Shown here: piece by piece, positions 1 to 10,281 of the stretch
Numbering within the stretch: position 1 is the first letter of the stretch
How the letters are laid out: the number at the start of each line of letters is the position of its first letter
NCBI RefSeq assembly: GCF_022171985.1
Contig: NZ_JAJVHF010000001.1
Location: 62,001-126,000, forward strand
Source: Huaxiibacter chinensis
GTDB taxonomy: Bacteria; Pseudomonadota; Gammaproteobacteria; Enterobacterales; Enterobacteriaceae
Length of the DNA stretch: 64,000 nucleotides
Direction: 5' to 3'
The notes under the pieces: model-generated
What the model saw: the letters and a program-made list of their open reading frames with translations, nothing else
What the model was told of the DNA's origin: nothing
The model's database searches: none
Made by a program: the position numbers and the translations under genes

Positions 1-82
1 TATAGTAGTTCTTTGTTTTCGCCAGCAGCCCAATCAGCACGACGACCAGCGCGCCCAACGCCGCTTTTATCAAAAGCCCCAT
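1..82 (-). CDS. ydgC: YdgC, GlpM-family inner-membrane protein (N-terminal fragment)
   Basis: Only the first 27 codons lie in the window; the gene runs off the left edge. The reverse strand reads MGLLIKAALGALVVVLIG and continues with a hydrophobic helix ending in LAKTKNYY, which matches the start of E. coli YdgC almost residue for residue. The start codon at 80-82 is preceded by an AAGGGAAAA ribosome-binding site. YdgC is a small multi-spanning inner-membrane protein of unknown role, and its position next to rstA and divergent from it is the same as in E. coli. The fragment is too short to show more than one membrane segment. Confidence 0.85.
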   Translation of the reverse strand, partial: MGLLIKAALGALVVVLIGLLAKTKNYY

Positions 83-147
83 CTTTTTCCCTTAACAATC
101 AAATAACAATACAGGGCAGAATAACGGAACTCAGGTTAATTATGAAA

Positions 148-182
148 GATTAATGGAAGGTTAAGGTTACGCGGTGTATGTT
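148..182 (+). promoter_or_regulatory. Candidate PhoP box and -10 element for rstA
   Basis: Two hexamers, GATTAA (148-153) and GGTTAA (159-164), lie 11 bp apart. This is the spacing of a PhoP box, (T/G)GTTTA-N5-(T/G)GTTTA. A TATGTT hexamer follows at 177-182 after 12 bp, the distance seen at PhoP class II promoters. rstA is a known PhoP target in E. coli. Both half-sites deviate from consensus, so this is an inference. Confidence 0.5.
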
Positions 183-209
183 GGCATTTTTCGCGAACAC
201 AGACGTTGT

Positions 210-926
210 ATGAATAAGATCGTTTTTGTTGAGGACGAGCCAGAAGTCGGCCAGTTGATCGCCGCTTATCTGGGAAAACACGACATGGATGTTGTCGTAG
301 AACCCCGCGGTGACAGGGGTGAAGAGGTTGTGCTGCGTGAGAAGCCCGACCTGGTATTACTGGATATTATGTTGCCTGGTAAAGACGGTATGACGCTCTG
401 CCGCGACCTTCGGGCAAAATGGGAAGGTCCTATCGTTCTGCTGACCTCGCTCGACAGCGACATGAACCATATTCTGTCACTGGAGATGGGGGCAAACGAT
501 TATATTCTTAAAACAACCCCACCGGCCGTGCTGCTGGCGCGCCTGCGTCTGCACCTGCGCCAGCATGCTGCGTCAGGCAGCGAAACGTCACCCGTGAGCT
601 TAACGCCGCACAAAGCCATGCGCTTTGGCACGCTTTCCATCGACCCGGTTAATCGCCAGGTCCTGCTTGCCGGCGCAGAAGTGGCGCTTTCTACCGCTGA
701 TTTCGATCTGTTGTGGGAGCTGGCGACGCATGCCGGACAAATCATGGACCGCGATGCGTTGCTCAAAAACCTGCGTGGCGTGAGCTACGACGGCATGGAT
801 CGCAGCGTGGACGTTGCCATTTCTCGTTTGCGTAAAAAGCTGCTGGATAACGCCACCGAACCGTTCCGCATAAAAACCGTGCGCAATAAAGGCTATCTTT
901 TTGCTCCGCACGCCTGGGAAACCTGA
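210..926 (+). CDS. rstA: RstA, OmpR-family response regulator
   Basis: RstA is the DNA-binding regulator partnered with the sensor RstB. The 238-residue product starts MNKIVFVED. It has a receiver domain (about 1-115) with acidic residues E8/D9, phosphoacceptor D52 in LVLLDIMLPG, a conserved T79 and K101, and a C-terminal winged helix (about 140-232) ending in the VRNKGYLF signature. The ATG at 210 was chosen because it gives the E. coli N-terminus; a longer frame opens at 174 but adds residues not in the family. rstB follows after 16 bp and a candidate PhoP box lies upstream, so the pair is probably one PhoP-activated operon. Confidence 0.96.
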   Translation: MNKIVFVEDEPEVGQLIAAYLGKHDMDVVVEPRGDRGEEVVLREKPDLVLLDIMLPGKDGMTLCRDLRAKWEGPIVLLTSLDSDMNHILSLEMGANDYILKTTPPAVLLARLRLHLRQHAASGSETSPVSLTPHKAMRFGTLSIDPVNRQVLLAGAEVALSTADFDLLWELATHAGQIMDRDALLKNLRGVSYDGMDRSVDVAISRLRKKLLDNATEPFRIKTVRNKGYLFAPHAWET

Positions 927-942
927 TCCTCCGGAAATCTCC

Positions 943-2244
943 ATGAAGAAGCTGTTTGTGCAGTTTTATCTTTTGCTGTTTGTCTGCTTTCTGGTGATGA
1001 CGCTGCTGGTTGGGCTGGTGTATAAATTCACCGCAGAGCGCGCCGGCAGGCAATCGCTGGACGATCTGATGAAAAGTTCGCTGTACCTGATGCGCAGTGA
1101 ATTAAGAGAGATCCCGCCCCATGACTGGGCGCGTACGCTGAAAGAGATGGATCTAAATCTCTCTTTTAACATGCGCATAGAACCGCTCAAGAAATATACG
1201 CTTGATGGCCCCACGACGCAGCGCCTGCGCGATGGAGACATCGTGGCGCTGGACGATCAATATACGTTCATCCAGCGCATTCCCCGCAGCCACTATGTGC
1301 TGGCCGTGGGTCCCGTTCCGTATCTCTATTTCTTACATCAAATGCGGCTGCTGGATATGGCGCTGCTGGCATTTATTGCCATTTCCCTCGCCTTCCCCGT
1401 GTTTATCTGGATGCGTCCGCACTGGCAGGATATGTTACGCCTGGAGTCTGCGGCACAACGTTTTGGCGAAGGCCGGTTCACCGAGCGTATCCATTTTGAA
1501 AGCGGCTCAAGCTTTGAGCGTCTTGGCGTGGCCTTTAACCAGATGGCCGATAACATCAATGCGCTAATTGCGAGTAAAAAACAGCTTATTGACGGTATCG
1601 CCCATGAACTTCGCACCCCGCTTGTCCGGCTGCGATACCGGCTTGCGATGAGCGATAACCTGACGGAAAGTGAATCTCAGGCCCTCAACCGGGATATCGG
1701 GCAGCTTGAAGGGTTAATTCAGGAACTGCTCACTTACGCCCGTCTTGACCGACCGCAAAACGAGCTTCAGCTGAGCACGCCCGACCTTCCCGCCTGGCTG
1801 CGCAGCCATATTGAGGACGTGCAGAACGTCAATCCGCAGCGTCAGTTACAGCTGTCATGTCCGCCTCAGGGCGATTACGGTGCCATTGATATGCGGCTGA
1901 TGGAGCGGGTGCTGGATAACCTTATTAATAATGCCCTGCGCTACAGCGAGAAAACGCTACGCGTGAGCCTGGCGGCCGAAGAGAGCCAGGCCAGGCTCAC
2001 GGTAGAAGATGACGGGCCGGGTATCGCTGCGGATGAGCGGGATAAGATCTTTGAGCCTTTTGTACGGCTCGATCCCAGCCGCGACCGCGCCACAGGGGGC
2101 TGTGGTCTGGGACTGGCGATTGTGCACTCTATTGCTCAGGCGATGGGCGGCCAGGTGAGCTGCGAAACGAGCGATCTTGGCGGCGCGAAATTCACGTTTT
2201 GCTGGCCGATTGATCACCTTGTGGCCTTGCCCGAAACGACCTGA
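943..2244 (+). CDS. rstB: RstB, sensor histidine kinase
   Basis: RstB is the inner-membrane sensor kinase that phosphorylates RstA. The 433-residue length equals E. coli RstB. There are two membrane helices (about 4-27 and 136-157) flanking a periplasmic domain of about 105 residues, then a HAMP segment (about 158-210). The H-box IAHELRTPLVRL carries phospho-acceptor H221. The N-box (NLINNALRYS) and the glycine boxes DDGPGIA and GCGLGLAI form the ATPase domain. The ATG at 943 follows a GGAAA sequence and matches the family start. In E. coli the next gene is tus; here a nik operon intervenes and converges on rstB with only 6 bp between stops. Confidence 0.96.
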   Translation: MKKLFVQFYLLLFVCFLVMTLLVGLVYKFTAERAGRQSLDDLMKSSLYLMRSELREIPPHDWARTLKEMDLNLSFNMRIEPLKKYTLDGPTTQRLRDGDIVALDDQYTFIQRIPRSHYVLAVGPVPYLYFLHQMRLLDMALLAFIAISLAFPVFIWMRPHWQDMLRLESAAQRFGEGRFTERIHFESGSSFERLGVAFNQMADNINALIASKKQLIDGIAHELRTPLVRLRYRLAMSDNLTESESQALNRDIGQLEGLIQELLTYARLDRPQNELQLSTPDLPAWLRSHIEDVQNVNPQRQLQLSCPPQGDYGAIDMRLMERVLDNLINNALRYSEKTLRVSLAAEESQARLTVEDDGPGIAADERDKIFEPFVRLDPSRDRATGGCGLGLAIVHSIAQAMGGQVSCETSDLGGAKFTFCWPIDHLVALPETT

Positions 2245-2250
2245 ATCGCG

Positions 2251-2652
2251 TTACGCCTCGTCGGGTAAGCGCTGGAGATGGCCGTGTCGAACCCCGCGCT
2301 GGGCGATAACGTCCTGTGCAAAATGCTGGATTTCGCGCATATCACCTTTCAGTACCGCGATCTCCAGGCAATCTTCGTGACTGATATGCACATGCAGCGT
2401 CGCGACCGACAGATCGTGGTGGTGGTGCTGGGTGGAAACCAGGCGGCGGGCCAGATCGCGTTTTTCATGCTCATACACATATGACAGCACGGCCATACCC
2501 TGAGTGCCCTGCTCCTGAGACGCGTCCTGCGCCAGCGTATCACGCAGAATATCGCGTATCGCTTCCGACCGGTTATTGTAGCGGCGACGCTGGCTCAGCG
2601 TATCCAGCATCTCCAGTAAATCATCATCAAGGGTAATGGTAATACGTTGCAT
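2251..2652 (-). CDS. nikR: NikR, nickel-responsive repressor
   Basis: NikR is a ribbon-helix-helix repressor that binds Ni(II) and shuts off the nik operon. The 133-residue protein has an N-terminal MetJ/Arc-type domain ([17 protein letters not shown], about 1-45) and a C-terminal ACT-like metal domain. All four high-affinity nickel ligands known from E. coli NikR are in place: H76, H87, H89 and C95. It is the last gene of the nik cluster, 2 bp downstream of nikE, so it is probably co-transcribed as well as possibly having its own promoter. Its target, GTGTGA-N16-TCATAC, is present upstream of nikA at 7578-7605. Confidence 0.96.
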   Translation of the reverse strand: MQRITITLDDDLLEMLDTLSQRRRYNNRSEAIRDILRDTLAQDASQEQGTQGMAVLSYVYEHEKRDLARRLVSTQHHHHDLSVATLHVHISHEDCLEIAVLKGDMREIQHFAQDVIAQRGVRHGHLQRLPDEA

Positions 2653-2654
2653 GG

Positions 2655-3434
2655 TTAATCCTGACGTGAAGGACGACGACGTGGAAACGCGGGCAGAACG
2701 GCACGTTGTAAGGCACGCCCGGCCGCGGAGGTGAAGTTCAGCTTTTCGCAGACCGGCTGCGTTTCAACAATGGCGCCTTCTTCCATCACCACCACGCGAT
2801 GGCAAAAACGTTCCACCAGGCGTAAATCATGGGTGATAAACAGGCAGGCAGTGCCTGACTGGTGCTGTATTTTTTTCAGAAGTTGAATGACACCCGCCTG
2901 TAGCACGCGATCGAGGTTGGAAACCGCTTCATCCAGAATCAGCAGTTTAGGACCCACGACCAGCGCCCTGGCCAGGCAAACGCGCTGTAGCTGACCGCCG
3001 CTGAGCTGCGACGGTCGCTTATCAAGTAGTGCCTCCTCCAGTTCAACGGCTGCCAGCATCGCAACCGCGCGCGCGTGTTGTTCAGGTCTGGACAAGGACA
3101 AGAGATGACGCATCGGTTCCCGTAATATTTCTCCCACCGTTTTTCGCGGATTTACCGCACTGAGGGGGTCCTGAAAGACCATCTGGATCTCCTGGCGGAA
3201 GGCTTTTTGGCGGGCACGACTCAGCCCAGAAAGCGTTTCGCCTTGCCAGCGAACCACCCCTTGCGTCGGCGTTTCCAGGCCGATGAGCAGCCGGGCGAGC
3301 GTGCTTTTTCCGCAACCGCTGCGGCCCAACAATGCCACGGTCTCCCCCGGCGACAGGCTCAGTGAAATATCATTCAGCACGCGTTGGGCGGGATGATAGT
3401 GATGCGAAATATGTGTGGCCGTCAGAAAAGTCAT
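2655..3434 (-). CDS. nikE: NikE, nickel ABC transporter ATPase
   Basis: One of two ATPases that energise the NikBC nickel permease from the cytoplasmic side. The 259 residues include a Walker A motif GRSGCGKST (about 38-46), the ABC signature LSGGQLQRV, Walker [13 protein letters not shown] and the switch histidine in FITHDL, all typical of the oligopeptide/nickel ATPase family. It is slightly shorter than E. coli NikE at the C-terminus. The start overlaps the nikD stop by one base, which fits translational coupling. Confidence 0.94.
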   Translation of the reverse strand: MTFLTATHISHHYHPAQRVLNDISLSLSPGETVALLGRSGCGKSTLARLLIGLETPTQGVVRWQGETLSGLSRARQKAFRQEIQMVFQDPLSAVNPRKTVGEILREPMRHLLSLSRPEQHARAVAMLAAVELEEALLDKRPSQLSGGQLQRVCLARALVVGPKLLILDEAVSNLDRVLQAGVIQLLKKIQHQSGTACLFITHDLRLVERFCHRVVVMEEGAIVETQPVCEKLNFTSAAGRALQRAVLPAFPRRRPSRQD

Positions 3435-4195
3435 TACGCGAGCTCCATTCCATAAAGCGCCAGATGCGCCGACACCAGCTGACGGGTGATTTTATGCCTG
3501 GGCACGCGGAATATCGTTTCCACGTCGCCCTGCTCGATTATTTTGCCTTCATCCATCACGGCCACATCATCTGCCAGCCGGGCCGCGACGCCCATATCGT
3601 GCGTCACCAGCAATATTCCCGGTGCGCGGGATTGCATGATTTCATCAAGCAAATCCAGAATTCTCGCCTGAGCGATAGCATCCAGATCGGTCGTGGGTTC
3701 ATCCGCAATGATAAAAGGCGCATCGGACAAGAGCGCCATCGCAATCATCATCCGTTGCAGCATGCCGCCGCTCATCTCAAAAGGATAAAGCCTGAGGATG
3801 TGCGATGCGTTTTCAAGGCCAACCGCCTCTACTGCGTGCGTCAACGTCGCGTTATCGGCAGGCTTATTCAGTGCCCGACAGGTTTCACGGGCATGCGTTT
3901 CCATGGTATGCAGGGGATTAAACGCGCTGCGCGGGTTTTGCATAATGGTGGCAATTTTAAGCCCTCGCAGGGCATCAGGGCGGACAGGTATGCCATCAGC
4001 CAGCACCTGTCCTGCGGTCTGGCGCACGCCTGCGGGCAAAAGACCCAGTGCGGCCGCACAGGTTAGTGATTTCCCGCTCCCACTTCCCCCAACCAACGCC
4101 AGCACGCGTCCTCGCGTGAGCGTCAGCGTGACCCCCTTCACCCGCGTTTGATCGGCTTCAATCACGATATTATTCAGTTCAATCTGTTTCGGCAT
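3434..4195 (-). CDS. nikD: NikD, nickel ABC transporter ATPase
   Basis: Second ATPase of the Ni(II) importer. The 253 residues show Walker A GGSGSGKS (36-43), signature MSGGMLQRM, Walker [13 protein letters not shown] and switch VTHDMG. The signature is SGGM rather than SGGQ. NikD and NikE are expected to work as a heterodimer under NikBC. The gene overlaps nikC and nikE by single bases, a compact coupled arrangement. Confidence 0.94.
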   Translation of the reverse strand: MPKQIELNNIVIEADQTRVKGVTLTLTRGRVLALVGGSGSGKSLTCAAALGLLPAGVRQTAGQVLADGIPVRPDALRGLKIATIMQNPRSAFNPLHTMETHARETCRALNKPADNATLTHAVEAVGLENASHILRLYPFEMSGGMLQRMMIAMALLSDAPFIIADEPTTDLDAIAQARILDLLDEIMQSRAPGILLVTHDMGVAARLADDVAVMDEGKIIEQGDVETIFRVPRHKITRQLVSAHLALYGMELA

Positions 4196-5028
4196 CAGTG
4201 GGCATGCTCCATCGTCAAATGAGGATCAAGGCGATCGCGCAAGGCATCCCCGAGCAGGTTGAACGCCATCACGCTAATGAAGAGCATCAACCCCGGCCAG
4301 AACATCTGCATCGGCTGCGTCCAGATATACTGGCGGGCATCATTGATCATTACGCCCCACTCCGCCGTCGGGGCTGTCACGCCCAGTCCGAGGAAAGACA
4401 TCCCCGCCACGTGCAGCATCATGTGTCCGATATCCAGCGTTGCCAGCACCAGCAGCGACGGCAGTACTGCCCCTAAGACATGTTCAACGAAAACGGCCAT
4501 CTGACTGGCCCCCGAAAGACGCGACGCCAGGATAAATTCACGCTGACGCAGGGAGATCACCAGGCTGCGCACCATGCGGGCATACCAGGCCCAGTGAGAG
4601 AGAGCGATGGCCAGAATGACATTCGTCAGGCCCGTCCCCAGGACACCCACCATGAAAAAAGAGAGAACAGACGTCGGAAAGGTCATAAACATATCCGCCA
4701 CCCGCATCGTCAGTTGGTCTACGCGTCCGCCCAGCAAACCGGCAGCGCCGCCCACCACCAGCCCGAGCGCCAGCACCAGCGTCAGGCAGGCCAGCACCGA
4801 GCCGAGCGAGACACGCGTAGCCGCCATAAGACGAGAAAACGTATCGCGGCCAAGATGATCGGTCCCAAGCCAGTGCTGCGCGTCCGGCGACTGCAGGCGA
4901 GCGGGCAAGTTTATGGCCTGCGGATCGAACGGCAGCCACCAGGCGCTGGTGAGCGCAATCAGCCCCAGAAGGAGAATAATCAGCACAGCCAGACGTACTG
5001 ATCCGCGAGAAGAAAGAAAAAAGGTCAT
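4195..5028 (-). CDS. nikC: NikC, nickel ABC transporter permease
   Basis: Inner-membrane permease subunit that forms the Ni(II) channel with NikB. It is 277 residues, the E. coli length, with an N-terminal helix (about 10-30), the DppC/OppC-type N-terminal motif [11 protein letters not shown], and about five further hydrophobic spans. The EAA-type loop contacting the ATPases lies in the segment LASRLSGAS followed by [10 protein letters not shown]. It overlaps the nikB stop by 4 bp. Confidence 0.94.
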   Translation of the reverse strand: MTFFLSSRGSVRLAVLIILLLGLIALTSAWWLPFDPQAINLPARLQSPDAQHWLGTDHLGRDTFSRLMAATRVSLGSVLACLTLVLALGLVVGGAAGLLGGRVDQLTMRVADMFMTFPTSVLSFFMVGVLGTGLTNVILAIALSHWAWYARMVRSLVISLRQREFILASRLSGASQMAVFVEHVLGAVLPSLLVLATLDIGHMMLHVAGMSFLGLGVTAPTAEWGVMINDARQYIWTQPMQMFWPGLMLFISVMAFNLLGDALRDRLDPHLTMEHAH

Positions 5029-5969
5029 GCATGCGCTCCTTCATGACGACGAATGCGCGGGTCGAGCGCCGCATTGACCACATCCACGGTGAGATTACAA
5101 AGAGCAAACACGATGACCATGATTAGGGTAAAGCACTGGATGACAGGGTAATCCCTGTTAAATATCGCGGAGACGGCGTAGCGGCCCACCCCTGGCCAGG
5201 CGAAAATGTTTTCAATGATCATCGTGCCGCCAATCAGCTCACCGATGTGCATTCCAATGGCGGTGATCATCGGCAGAGACGCGTTGCGCAAAATATGCTG
5301 ACGCTCGGTCTGTTTATCGCTCAGACCGCGCAGCCGTGCCCAGGTAACATGCCGTTGCCCCGCCACCTCCAGCATGCTGGCCCGCAGCAAACGGGCATTG
5401 ATCGCCAGCGACATAAAAGCAATCGAGACCGCAGGCAAGATAAGGTGTTCCCATCCTCCGTACCCCATCGCGGGCAGCCAGTTAAGATGGACAGAAAAGA
5501 GCATCACCAGTAAGAACGCGAGCCAGAAGTTTGGCATCGAGACGCCCAAAAAGGCGATTGCCCGCACGAGGAAATCCGGTAAACGATCGGGATGGCGTGC
5601 AGCCCAAATGCCCAGCGGGACCGACGTCAGTAAAATAAGCGCTAAGGCGGCGCCTGCCAGCAGCAGCGTGGCGGGCAAAAAGCGCATGACATCGTCCAGC
5701 ACCGGTCGTTGCGTGGCGTATGACATCCCGAAATCGAGCTGCATCGCTTTCCATAACCAGGTTCCATACTGAATGACCAAAGGCTGGTCCAGACCAAGCA
5801 TCACCCGCGTAGAGGCGACCATCTCAGTCGTGGGAGGCAGATTTGACAGGCGCAGGTAATCAAGCGCGGGATCGCCGGTCCCCAGCCGCAGCATGGCGAA
5901 GATAATCACCGAAGCGGCAAAAATCATCGGAACGAGCAGCAGAAGACGCCGCAAAAGATAACGTAACAT
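5025..5969 (-). CDS. nikB: NikB, nickel ABC transporter permease
   Basis: Partner permease of NikC. The 314-residue protein begins [16 protein letters not shown] and has a first helix at about 7-28 and five more spans. The segment [20 protein letters not shown] is the conserved motif of the DppB/OppB permease family. The ATG at 5969 was chosen because it overlaps the nikA TGA as TGATG and gives the E. coli length; a GTG one codon upstream is also in frame. Confidence 0.94.
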   Translation of the reverse strand: MLRYLLRRLLLLVPMIFAASVIIFAMLRLGTGDPALDYLRLSNLPPTTEMVASTRVMLGLDQPLVIQYGTWLWKAMQLDFGMSYATQRPVLDDVMRFLPATLLLAGAALALILLTSVPLGIWAARHPDRLPDFLVRAIAFLGVSMPNFWLAFLLVMLFSVHLNWLPAMGYGGWEHLILPAVSIAFMSLAINARLLRASMLEVAGQRHVTWARLRGLSDKQTERQHILRNASLPMITAIGMHIGELIGGTMIIENIFAWPGVGRYAVSAIFNRDYPVIQCFTLIMVIVFALCNLTVDVVNAALDPRIRRHEGAHA

Positions 5970-7546
5970 CACGGGGCCACCGGTTGGATTTGTTCAAAGG
6001 GGATGTCGGAGGCCACCGGTGCAAACGGAATACTGCCCAGTGCGGGCTTCGCGACCGTCATCATCGAGACATAACTGATGGGCAGATAGACGGCGTCATT
6101 GTGCAGGCGGGTGAGGATATCGCGGTATAACGACTGTCGCTCCGTTTCCTGCGTGGCTGAAAGGACCTCGCCAATCTCACGGTCGATCAGCGGCTTGTCC
6201 GCCAGCCCACGCTGCGCCTGAAAATCAGCATGGGACGGCACGCGCATCGAGCTGACAAACGCGTGTGGATCATAAGGTGCGCCCCAGGTGCGGTTAAAGA
6301 TCATGCCGAAACGACCATCGCGCTGGCGGGCATAAATGCTGCTCTCCTCCTCGCCCACCAGCGCGACATCCACGCCTGCCTGACGCAGATCGGCCTGAAT
6401 AATTTCCGCCATGGATTTGCTTAACGCATCGGTGCCGATAAATGAGAGTTCAATTCGCAACGGTTTACCCTGCTTCTGGCGAATATCGCTCCCGTTCACC
6501 AGAATCCATCCGGCCTTCTCCAGAAGGTCTTTCGCTTTTTGCGGATCGTACTGACGCGGTTTCAGCCCAATATTGGCGTAAGGCACCGTCGGCGCAAATA
6601 GCGTATCCGCCACCTGCTGCGTGCCATACAACACATTGTCGACCAGCGATTTTTTATTCACCGCATAGTTCAGCGCCTCGCGTACGGCCTGCTCATTGGT
6701 CGGTGTTTTGGCAGAATTTAACGCCAGCATGACCGTTTCGACCGGCGGAGAGAGCTGCGTACGGTAAGCCGGATTTTGACTAAATCGGGCGAAGGTATCG
6801 AGAGGAAGCAGGCCTTCATTGCCATACAGCAGGTCGACTTCACCCGTTTCGAAGGCGACAGCGCGGGTGGTGGGATCGGGGATTACATTAATGGTGACCT
6901 GACGCAAGGAGGGCTTCGCTCCCCAGTAGTGTTCGTTACGCACAAAGACATCGTACTGATTCAGTTTCGACGTTTTCAGTATCCAGGGGCCTGTACCCAC
7001 GGGCGAAACGATGCCGTTCATTGTCTCATTATTTTTAAACTGCGAAGGCGCAATAAAGCGGAACGGTCGCGGCAGCGCAAGCTCCTGGAGGAAGGGGTAA
7101 TAGGCGCTCTTGAGCGAGATCTGCACTTCATTCGCACTCAGCGCCTTAACGTCGGTTATCTGACGGGTGAGTTCGAGCCAGGCATGTCGCTGGCGATTGG
7201 CCAGAACAGCGCGGAAATTAGCGACCACGGCCTGCGCGTTAAAAGGCTCGCCATTGGAAAACGTGACGCCGTCACGAAGCGTAAAAACCCATATTTTCCC
7301 GTCTGATGTGGTGGTCCATTTCTCTGCAAGCCAGGGTATCACCGTCCCGTTGGCCTGATATTTCACCAGGGGTTCATAGACCATGCTCTGTGCAAACAGT
7401 CGATTTGGCGTATAAAGATGGGGATTCAACGGACCAACGTTCACCGGCCATGCGGTAGTTATTTCGTCAAGGGCGGCCGCCTGAGCAACGAAAGCCAAAC
7501 AGGCAAACAGCGCCGCTATCGTGCGACCAGTCAGGGTCAACATCAT
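5969..7546 (-). CDS. nikA: NikA, periplasmic nickel-binding protein
   Basis: Periplasmic solute-binding protein that delivers nickel, as a metallophore or histidine complex, to NikBC. It is 525 residues with a Sec signal peptide (about 1-25, hydrophobic [11 protein letters not shown], cleavage near AQAAA) and the family SBP_bac_5 fold. The sequence [16 protein letters not shown] and the later [12 protein letters not shown], which contains the histidine used as a ligand in E. coli NikA, are conserved. Two adjacent ATG codons (7546 and 7543) are both usable after a GAGAGG Shine-Dalgarno. It is the first gene of the nikABCDE-R operon and sits just downstream of a NikR operator. Imported nickel mainly serves hydrogenases; none is encoded in this window. 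Confidence 0.95.
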   Translation of the reverse strand: MMLTLTGRTIAALFACLAFVAQAAALDEITTAWPVNVGPLNPHLYTPNRLFAQSMVYEPLVKYQANGTVIPWLAEKWTTTSDGKIWVFTLRDGVTFSNGEPFNAQAVVANFRAVLANRQRHAWLELTRQITDVKALSANEVQISLKSAYYPFLQELALPRPFRFIAPSQFKNNETMNGIVSPVGTGPWILKTSKLNQYDVFVRNEHYWGAKPSLRQVTINVIPDPTTRAVAFETGEVDLLYGNEGLLPLDTFARFSQNPAYRTQLSPPVETVMLALNSAKTPTNEQAVREALNYAVNKKSLVDNVLYGTQQVADTLFAPTVPYANIGLKPRQYDPQKAKDLLEKAGWILVNGSDIRQKQGKPLRIELSFIGTDALSKSMAEIIQADLRQAGVDVALVGEEESSIYARQRDGRFGMIFNRTWGAPYDPHAFVSSMRVPSHADFQAQRGLADKPLIDREIGEVLSATQETERQSLYRDILTRLHNDAVYLPISYVSMMTVAKPALGSIPFAPVASDIPFEQIQPVAP

Positions 7547-7577
7547 TGCCTCTCATCATTAGGGAGTACATAAAAGC

Positions 7578-7605
7578 GTGTGATGATTTTAGATATTCAT
7601 CATAC
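7578..7605. promoter_or_regulatory. NikR operator upstream of nikA
   Basis: GTGTGA (7578-7583) and TCATAC (7600-7605) are separated by exactly 16 bp. The E. coli NikR operator is GTATGA-N16-TCATAC, so 11 of 12 specificity bases agree. It lies 32 bp before the nikA start. About 20 bp further upstream (7622-7626) an ATCAA pentamer could be one half of an FNR site, as nik is FNR-activated in E. coli, but the partner half is poor. Confidence 0.9.
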
Positions 7606-7648
7606 TTTTAACGTGTCCTGGATCAATGGAGGGTCCGTCCGCACGGAG

Positions 7649-7671
7649 AAATATACAAAATCTGTATATTT
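7649..7671. repeat. Orphan 9-bp inverted repeat between nikA and tus
   Basis: AAATATACA (7649-7657) and its exact reverse complement TGTATATTT (7663-7671) are separated by 5 bp. There is no adjoining T-run and the arms are AT-rich, so it looks like a dimeric-regulator operator rather than a terminator. It lies between the divergent nikA and tus genes, outside the NikR operator and the Ter site. The binding protein is unknown. Confidence 0.6.
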
Positions 7672-7751
7672 AAACCGCTATACATAATCTCCCCTTACTC
7701 CCTGCCCGACCTTTCCGGCACAATAGCCTGACCCCGGGCAATGTGCTATAC

Positions 7752-7774
7752 AATAAGTATGTTGTAACTACTGT
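7752..7774 (+). other. Ter replication fork-arrest site (TerB-like)
   Basis: The sequence contains ATAAGTATGTTGTAACTA, the core of E. coli TerB, and differs from TerB only near its right end. The G at position 6 of the site, whose paired C locks into Tus, is at 7757. The non-permissive face is therefore on the left: forks moving left to right should be stopped and forks moving right to left should pass. The site ends 10 bp before the tus start, so bound Tus should also repress its own gene, as in E. coli. Confidence 0.93.
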
Positions 7775-7783
7775 GAGATCTGT

Positions 7784-8713
7784 ATGGCGACTTACGACCT
7801 GATAGAACGGCTCAATTCGACCTTTGGCGAGATTGAGCATGAACTGGCTACGCTTGCTGAACGCCTGCAAAGCTGTCGTCTGCTGGCCGCGCGCGTTTTT
7901 AGCCTGCCGGATGTGGTTAAAGGCGCGGAACATGACCCGCTCGACAGCATTGAAGTGAAACAACATACGGGACAGGAGGCACTGGGGCTTGCCCTGCGGC
8001 ACTACCGGCATCTTTTTATTCAGCAGCAATCTGAAAACCGAAGCAGCAAAGCCGCGGTGCGCCTGCCTGGGGTAATTTGTCTGCAAACGCCCGCCGCCGA
8101 GCGGGAGCAGATCGAGCAGCAGATAGCCAGGATCAACGATCTTAAAGCCGCCTTCGAAAACATTGTCACCCGTGAATCGGGCCTGCCCCCCACGGCGCGT
8201 TTCGAGTGGGTGCATCGACATTTACCCGGGCTTATCACGCTGAATGCCTATCGTACGCTGACCGCGCTGCGGCATCCGGCAACGCTGCGCTTTGGCTGGG
8301 CCAACAAACATGTGATTAAGAATTTCAGCCGGAATGAGGTGTTATCCCTGCTGGAGAAAAGCCTGAAGTCACCGCGTACCGTTGCTCCGTGGTCACGGGA
8401 ACAGTGGATTGAACGCCTGGAGGCTGAATACCAGCGCATTGCCGCCCTGCCGGTAGACGCGCGCCTGAAGATCAAGCGCCCCGTGAAGGTCCAGCCTATC
8501 GCCCGCGTCTGGTACGCCGGGGAGCAAAAGCAGGTGCAGTATGCCTGTCCGACCCCGCTTATAGCCTTTTACGATGCCGATCAGGGGGCGGTTATTCCGG
8601 ATATCGGGGAATTGCTCAATTATGATGCGGAAAACATTCAGCATCGTTATAAACCTCAGGCGCAGCCGCTTAAACTGCTCATCCCGCGACTGCACCTCTA
8701 TTTAGCGGAGTGA
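7784..8713 (+). CDS. tus: Tus, replication terminus site-binding protein
   Basis: Monomeric protein that binds Ter sites and stops the replicative helicase in one orientation. It is 309 residues, the E. coli length. The N-terminal third is diverged, but the segments [40 protein letters not shown] and [18 protein letters not shown], which include DNA-contacting strands, are nearly identical to E. coli Tus. A Ter site overlaps its promoter. The stop abuts that of the convergent fumC gene, as in E. coli. Confidence 0.97.
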   Translation: MATYDLIERLNSTFGEIEHELATLAERLQSCRLLAARVFSLPDVVKGAEHDPLDSIEVKQHTGQEALGLALRHYRHLFIQQQSENRSSKAAVRLPGVICLQTPAAEREQIEQQIARINDLKAAFENIVTRESGLPPTARFEWVHRHLPGLITLNAYRTLTALRHPATLRFGWANKHVIKNFSRNEVLSLLEKSLKSPRTVAPWSREQWIERLEAEYQRIAALPVDARLKIKRPVKVQPIARVWYAGEQKQVQYACPTPLIAFYDADQGAVIPDIGELLNYDAENIQHRYKPQAQPLKLLIPRLHLYLAE

Positions 8714-10108
8714 CTATTTCAGGCTGCCAACCATCTCTTCCGGACGGACCCAGCGGTCAAACTCGGCCTCGGTCAGATAGCCCAGCGCCAGCGCCGAAGC
8801 CTTAAGCGTCAGCCCCTCTTTGTGGGCTTTCTTGGCGATTTCCGCTGCTTTGTCGTAGCCGATATGGGTATTGAGGGCGGTGACCAGCATCAGAGATTCA
8901 TTGAGAAGCTGACCGATGCGTTCGCGGTTCGGTTCAATACCAACCGCGCAGTGCTCGTTAAAGCTCTCCATTCCGTCGGCAAGCAGGCGCACCGATTGCA
9001 GGAAATTATGGATGACCATAGGGCGATAGACGTTCAGCTCAAAATTCCCCGACGCGCCCCCCATATTCACTGCCACATCATTCCCCATCACCTGACAGCA
9101 GAGCATGGTCATGGCTTCGCACTGGGTCGGGTTGACCTTACCCGGCATGATGGAGCTTCCCGGCTCATTTTCGGGGATACTGATTTCGCCGATCCCACAG
9201 CGCGGACCGGAGGAGAGCCAGCGCACGTCGTTAGCGATTTTCATCAGTGAGGCCGCCAGCCCTTTCAGCGCACCGTGGGCATGCACCAGGGCATCACAGG
9301 TTGCCAGCGCTTCAAATTTGTTGGGCGCCGTCACAAAAGGCTGCTGGGTGATGTCAGCGAGCTCTTTGGCTACCCGCACGGCGTATTCCGGATGGGTGTT
9401 CAGACCGGTACCCACCGCCGTCCCACCCAGCGCCAGCTCCGCAAGATGCGCCAGACTGTGGTCGATATGCCTGAGATTATGGTCCAGCATTGCCATCCAG
9501 CCAGAAATCTCCTGTCCCAGCGTCAGCGGCGTGGCGTCCTGCAGATGCGTTCGGCCAATTTTAACGATATCGGAAAACGCCTCTGCTTTGGCTGCAAGCG
9601 TTTCCCTGAGCGTCGCCATTTGAGGAAGAAGATGTTCGCGAAGGGCAATCAGCGCCGCAACGTGCATGGCGGTCGGGAAGACATCATTCGAGCTTTGGCT
9701 CTTATTGACGTCATCATTGGGATGTACCTTACGCTCCATTCCGCTCACGCCGCCCAGCAGCTCGCTGGCGCGGTTGGCCAGCACCTCGTTCATGTTCATA
9801 TTGCTCTGGGTACCGGAGCCGGTTTGCCAGATGGCGAGAGGAAATTCGTCAACGTGTTTATCTGCCAGTACCTCATCCGCCGCACTGATAATGGCAGCGG
9901 CTTTTTCCTGGGGCAGCAGCCCTAAATCCTGGTTTACTTTGGCTGCGGCGCGCTTGGTGAGCGCCAGCGCATGGATGAGCGTGACGGGCATTTTCTCGGT
10001 CGAAATGCGGAAATGTTCCAGAGAGCGCTGGGTTTGCGCGCCCCACAGCTTGTCGGCCGGGACGTCGATGGCACCCATGGAATCTTTCTCGCGACGATGC
10101 GTTGTCAT
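8714..10108 (-). CDS. fumC: FumC, class II (iron-independent) fumarase
   Basis: Homotetrameric fumarase that interconverts fumarate and malate in the TCA cycle without an Fe-S cluster, and so keeps working under superoxide or iron shortage. The 464-residue protein carries the superfamily signature [11 protein letters not shown] with the catalytic serine, plus [14 protein letters not shown] and [10 protein letters not shown]. The ATG at 10108 follows AAGGAGAAAG and gives the family start. It lies about 170 bp downstream of fumA on the same strand, the E. coli arrangement in which fumC also has its own SoxS/MarA-dependent promoter. Confidence 0.97.
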   Translation of the reverse strand: MTTHRREKDSMGAIDVPADKLWGAQTQRSLEHFRISTEKMPVTLIHALALTKRAAAKVNQDLGLLPQEKAAAIISAADEVLADKHVDEFPLAIWQTGSGTQSNMNMNEVLANRASELLGGVSGMERKVHPNDDVNKSQSSNDVFPTAMHVAALIALREHLLPQMATLRETLAAKAEAFSDIVKIGRTHLQDATPLTLGQEISGWMAMLDHNLRHIDHSLAHLAELALGGTAVGTGLNTHPEYAVRVAKELADITQQPFVTAPNKFEALATCDALVHAHGALKGLAASLMKIANDVRWLSSGPRCGIGEISIPENEPGSSIMPGKVNPTQCEAMTMLCCQVMGNDVAVNMGGASGNFELNVYRPMVIHNFLQSVRLLADGMESFNEHCAVGIEPNRERIGQLLNESLMLVTALNTHIGYDKAAEIAKKAHKEGLTLKASALALGYLTEAEFDRWVRPEEMVGSLK

Positions 10109-10281
10109 TACTTTCTCCTTGATAACAATAGTGGAATTGCTCACATGCTGAAGAGATAAGTATTGATGGCTTATGAATTACTGCATGGCGCTTTGTGCGC
10201 TCTTATTGCCTGCCGACGTTTCATTGACCCGGGCCAGGTAAGGGAGGCCGGGTCAGCGAAGCGCCGCCCGGCATGTTTAAA

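Noticed and set aside
3332..4066. 244-codon plus-strand frame opposite nikE/nikD
   Set aside because: It is antisense to two well-supported ABC ATPase genes and shows no family features.
7662..7677. LexA-like box CTGTATATTTAAACCG upstream of tus
   Set aside because: The right arm is CCG instead of the nearly invariant CAG, and the bases are better explained as part of the symmetric 7649-7671 repeat and its flank.
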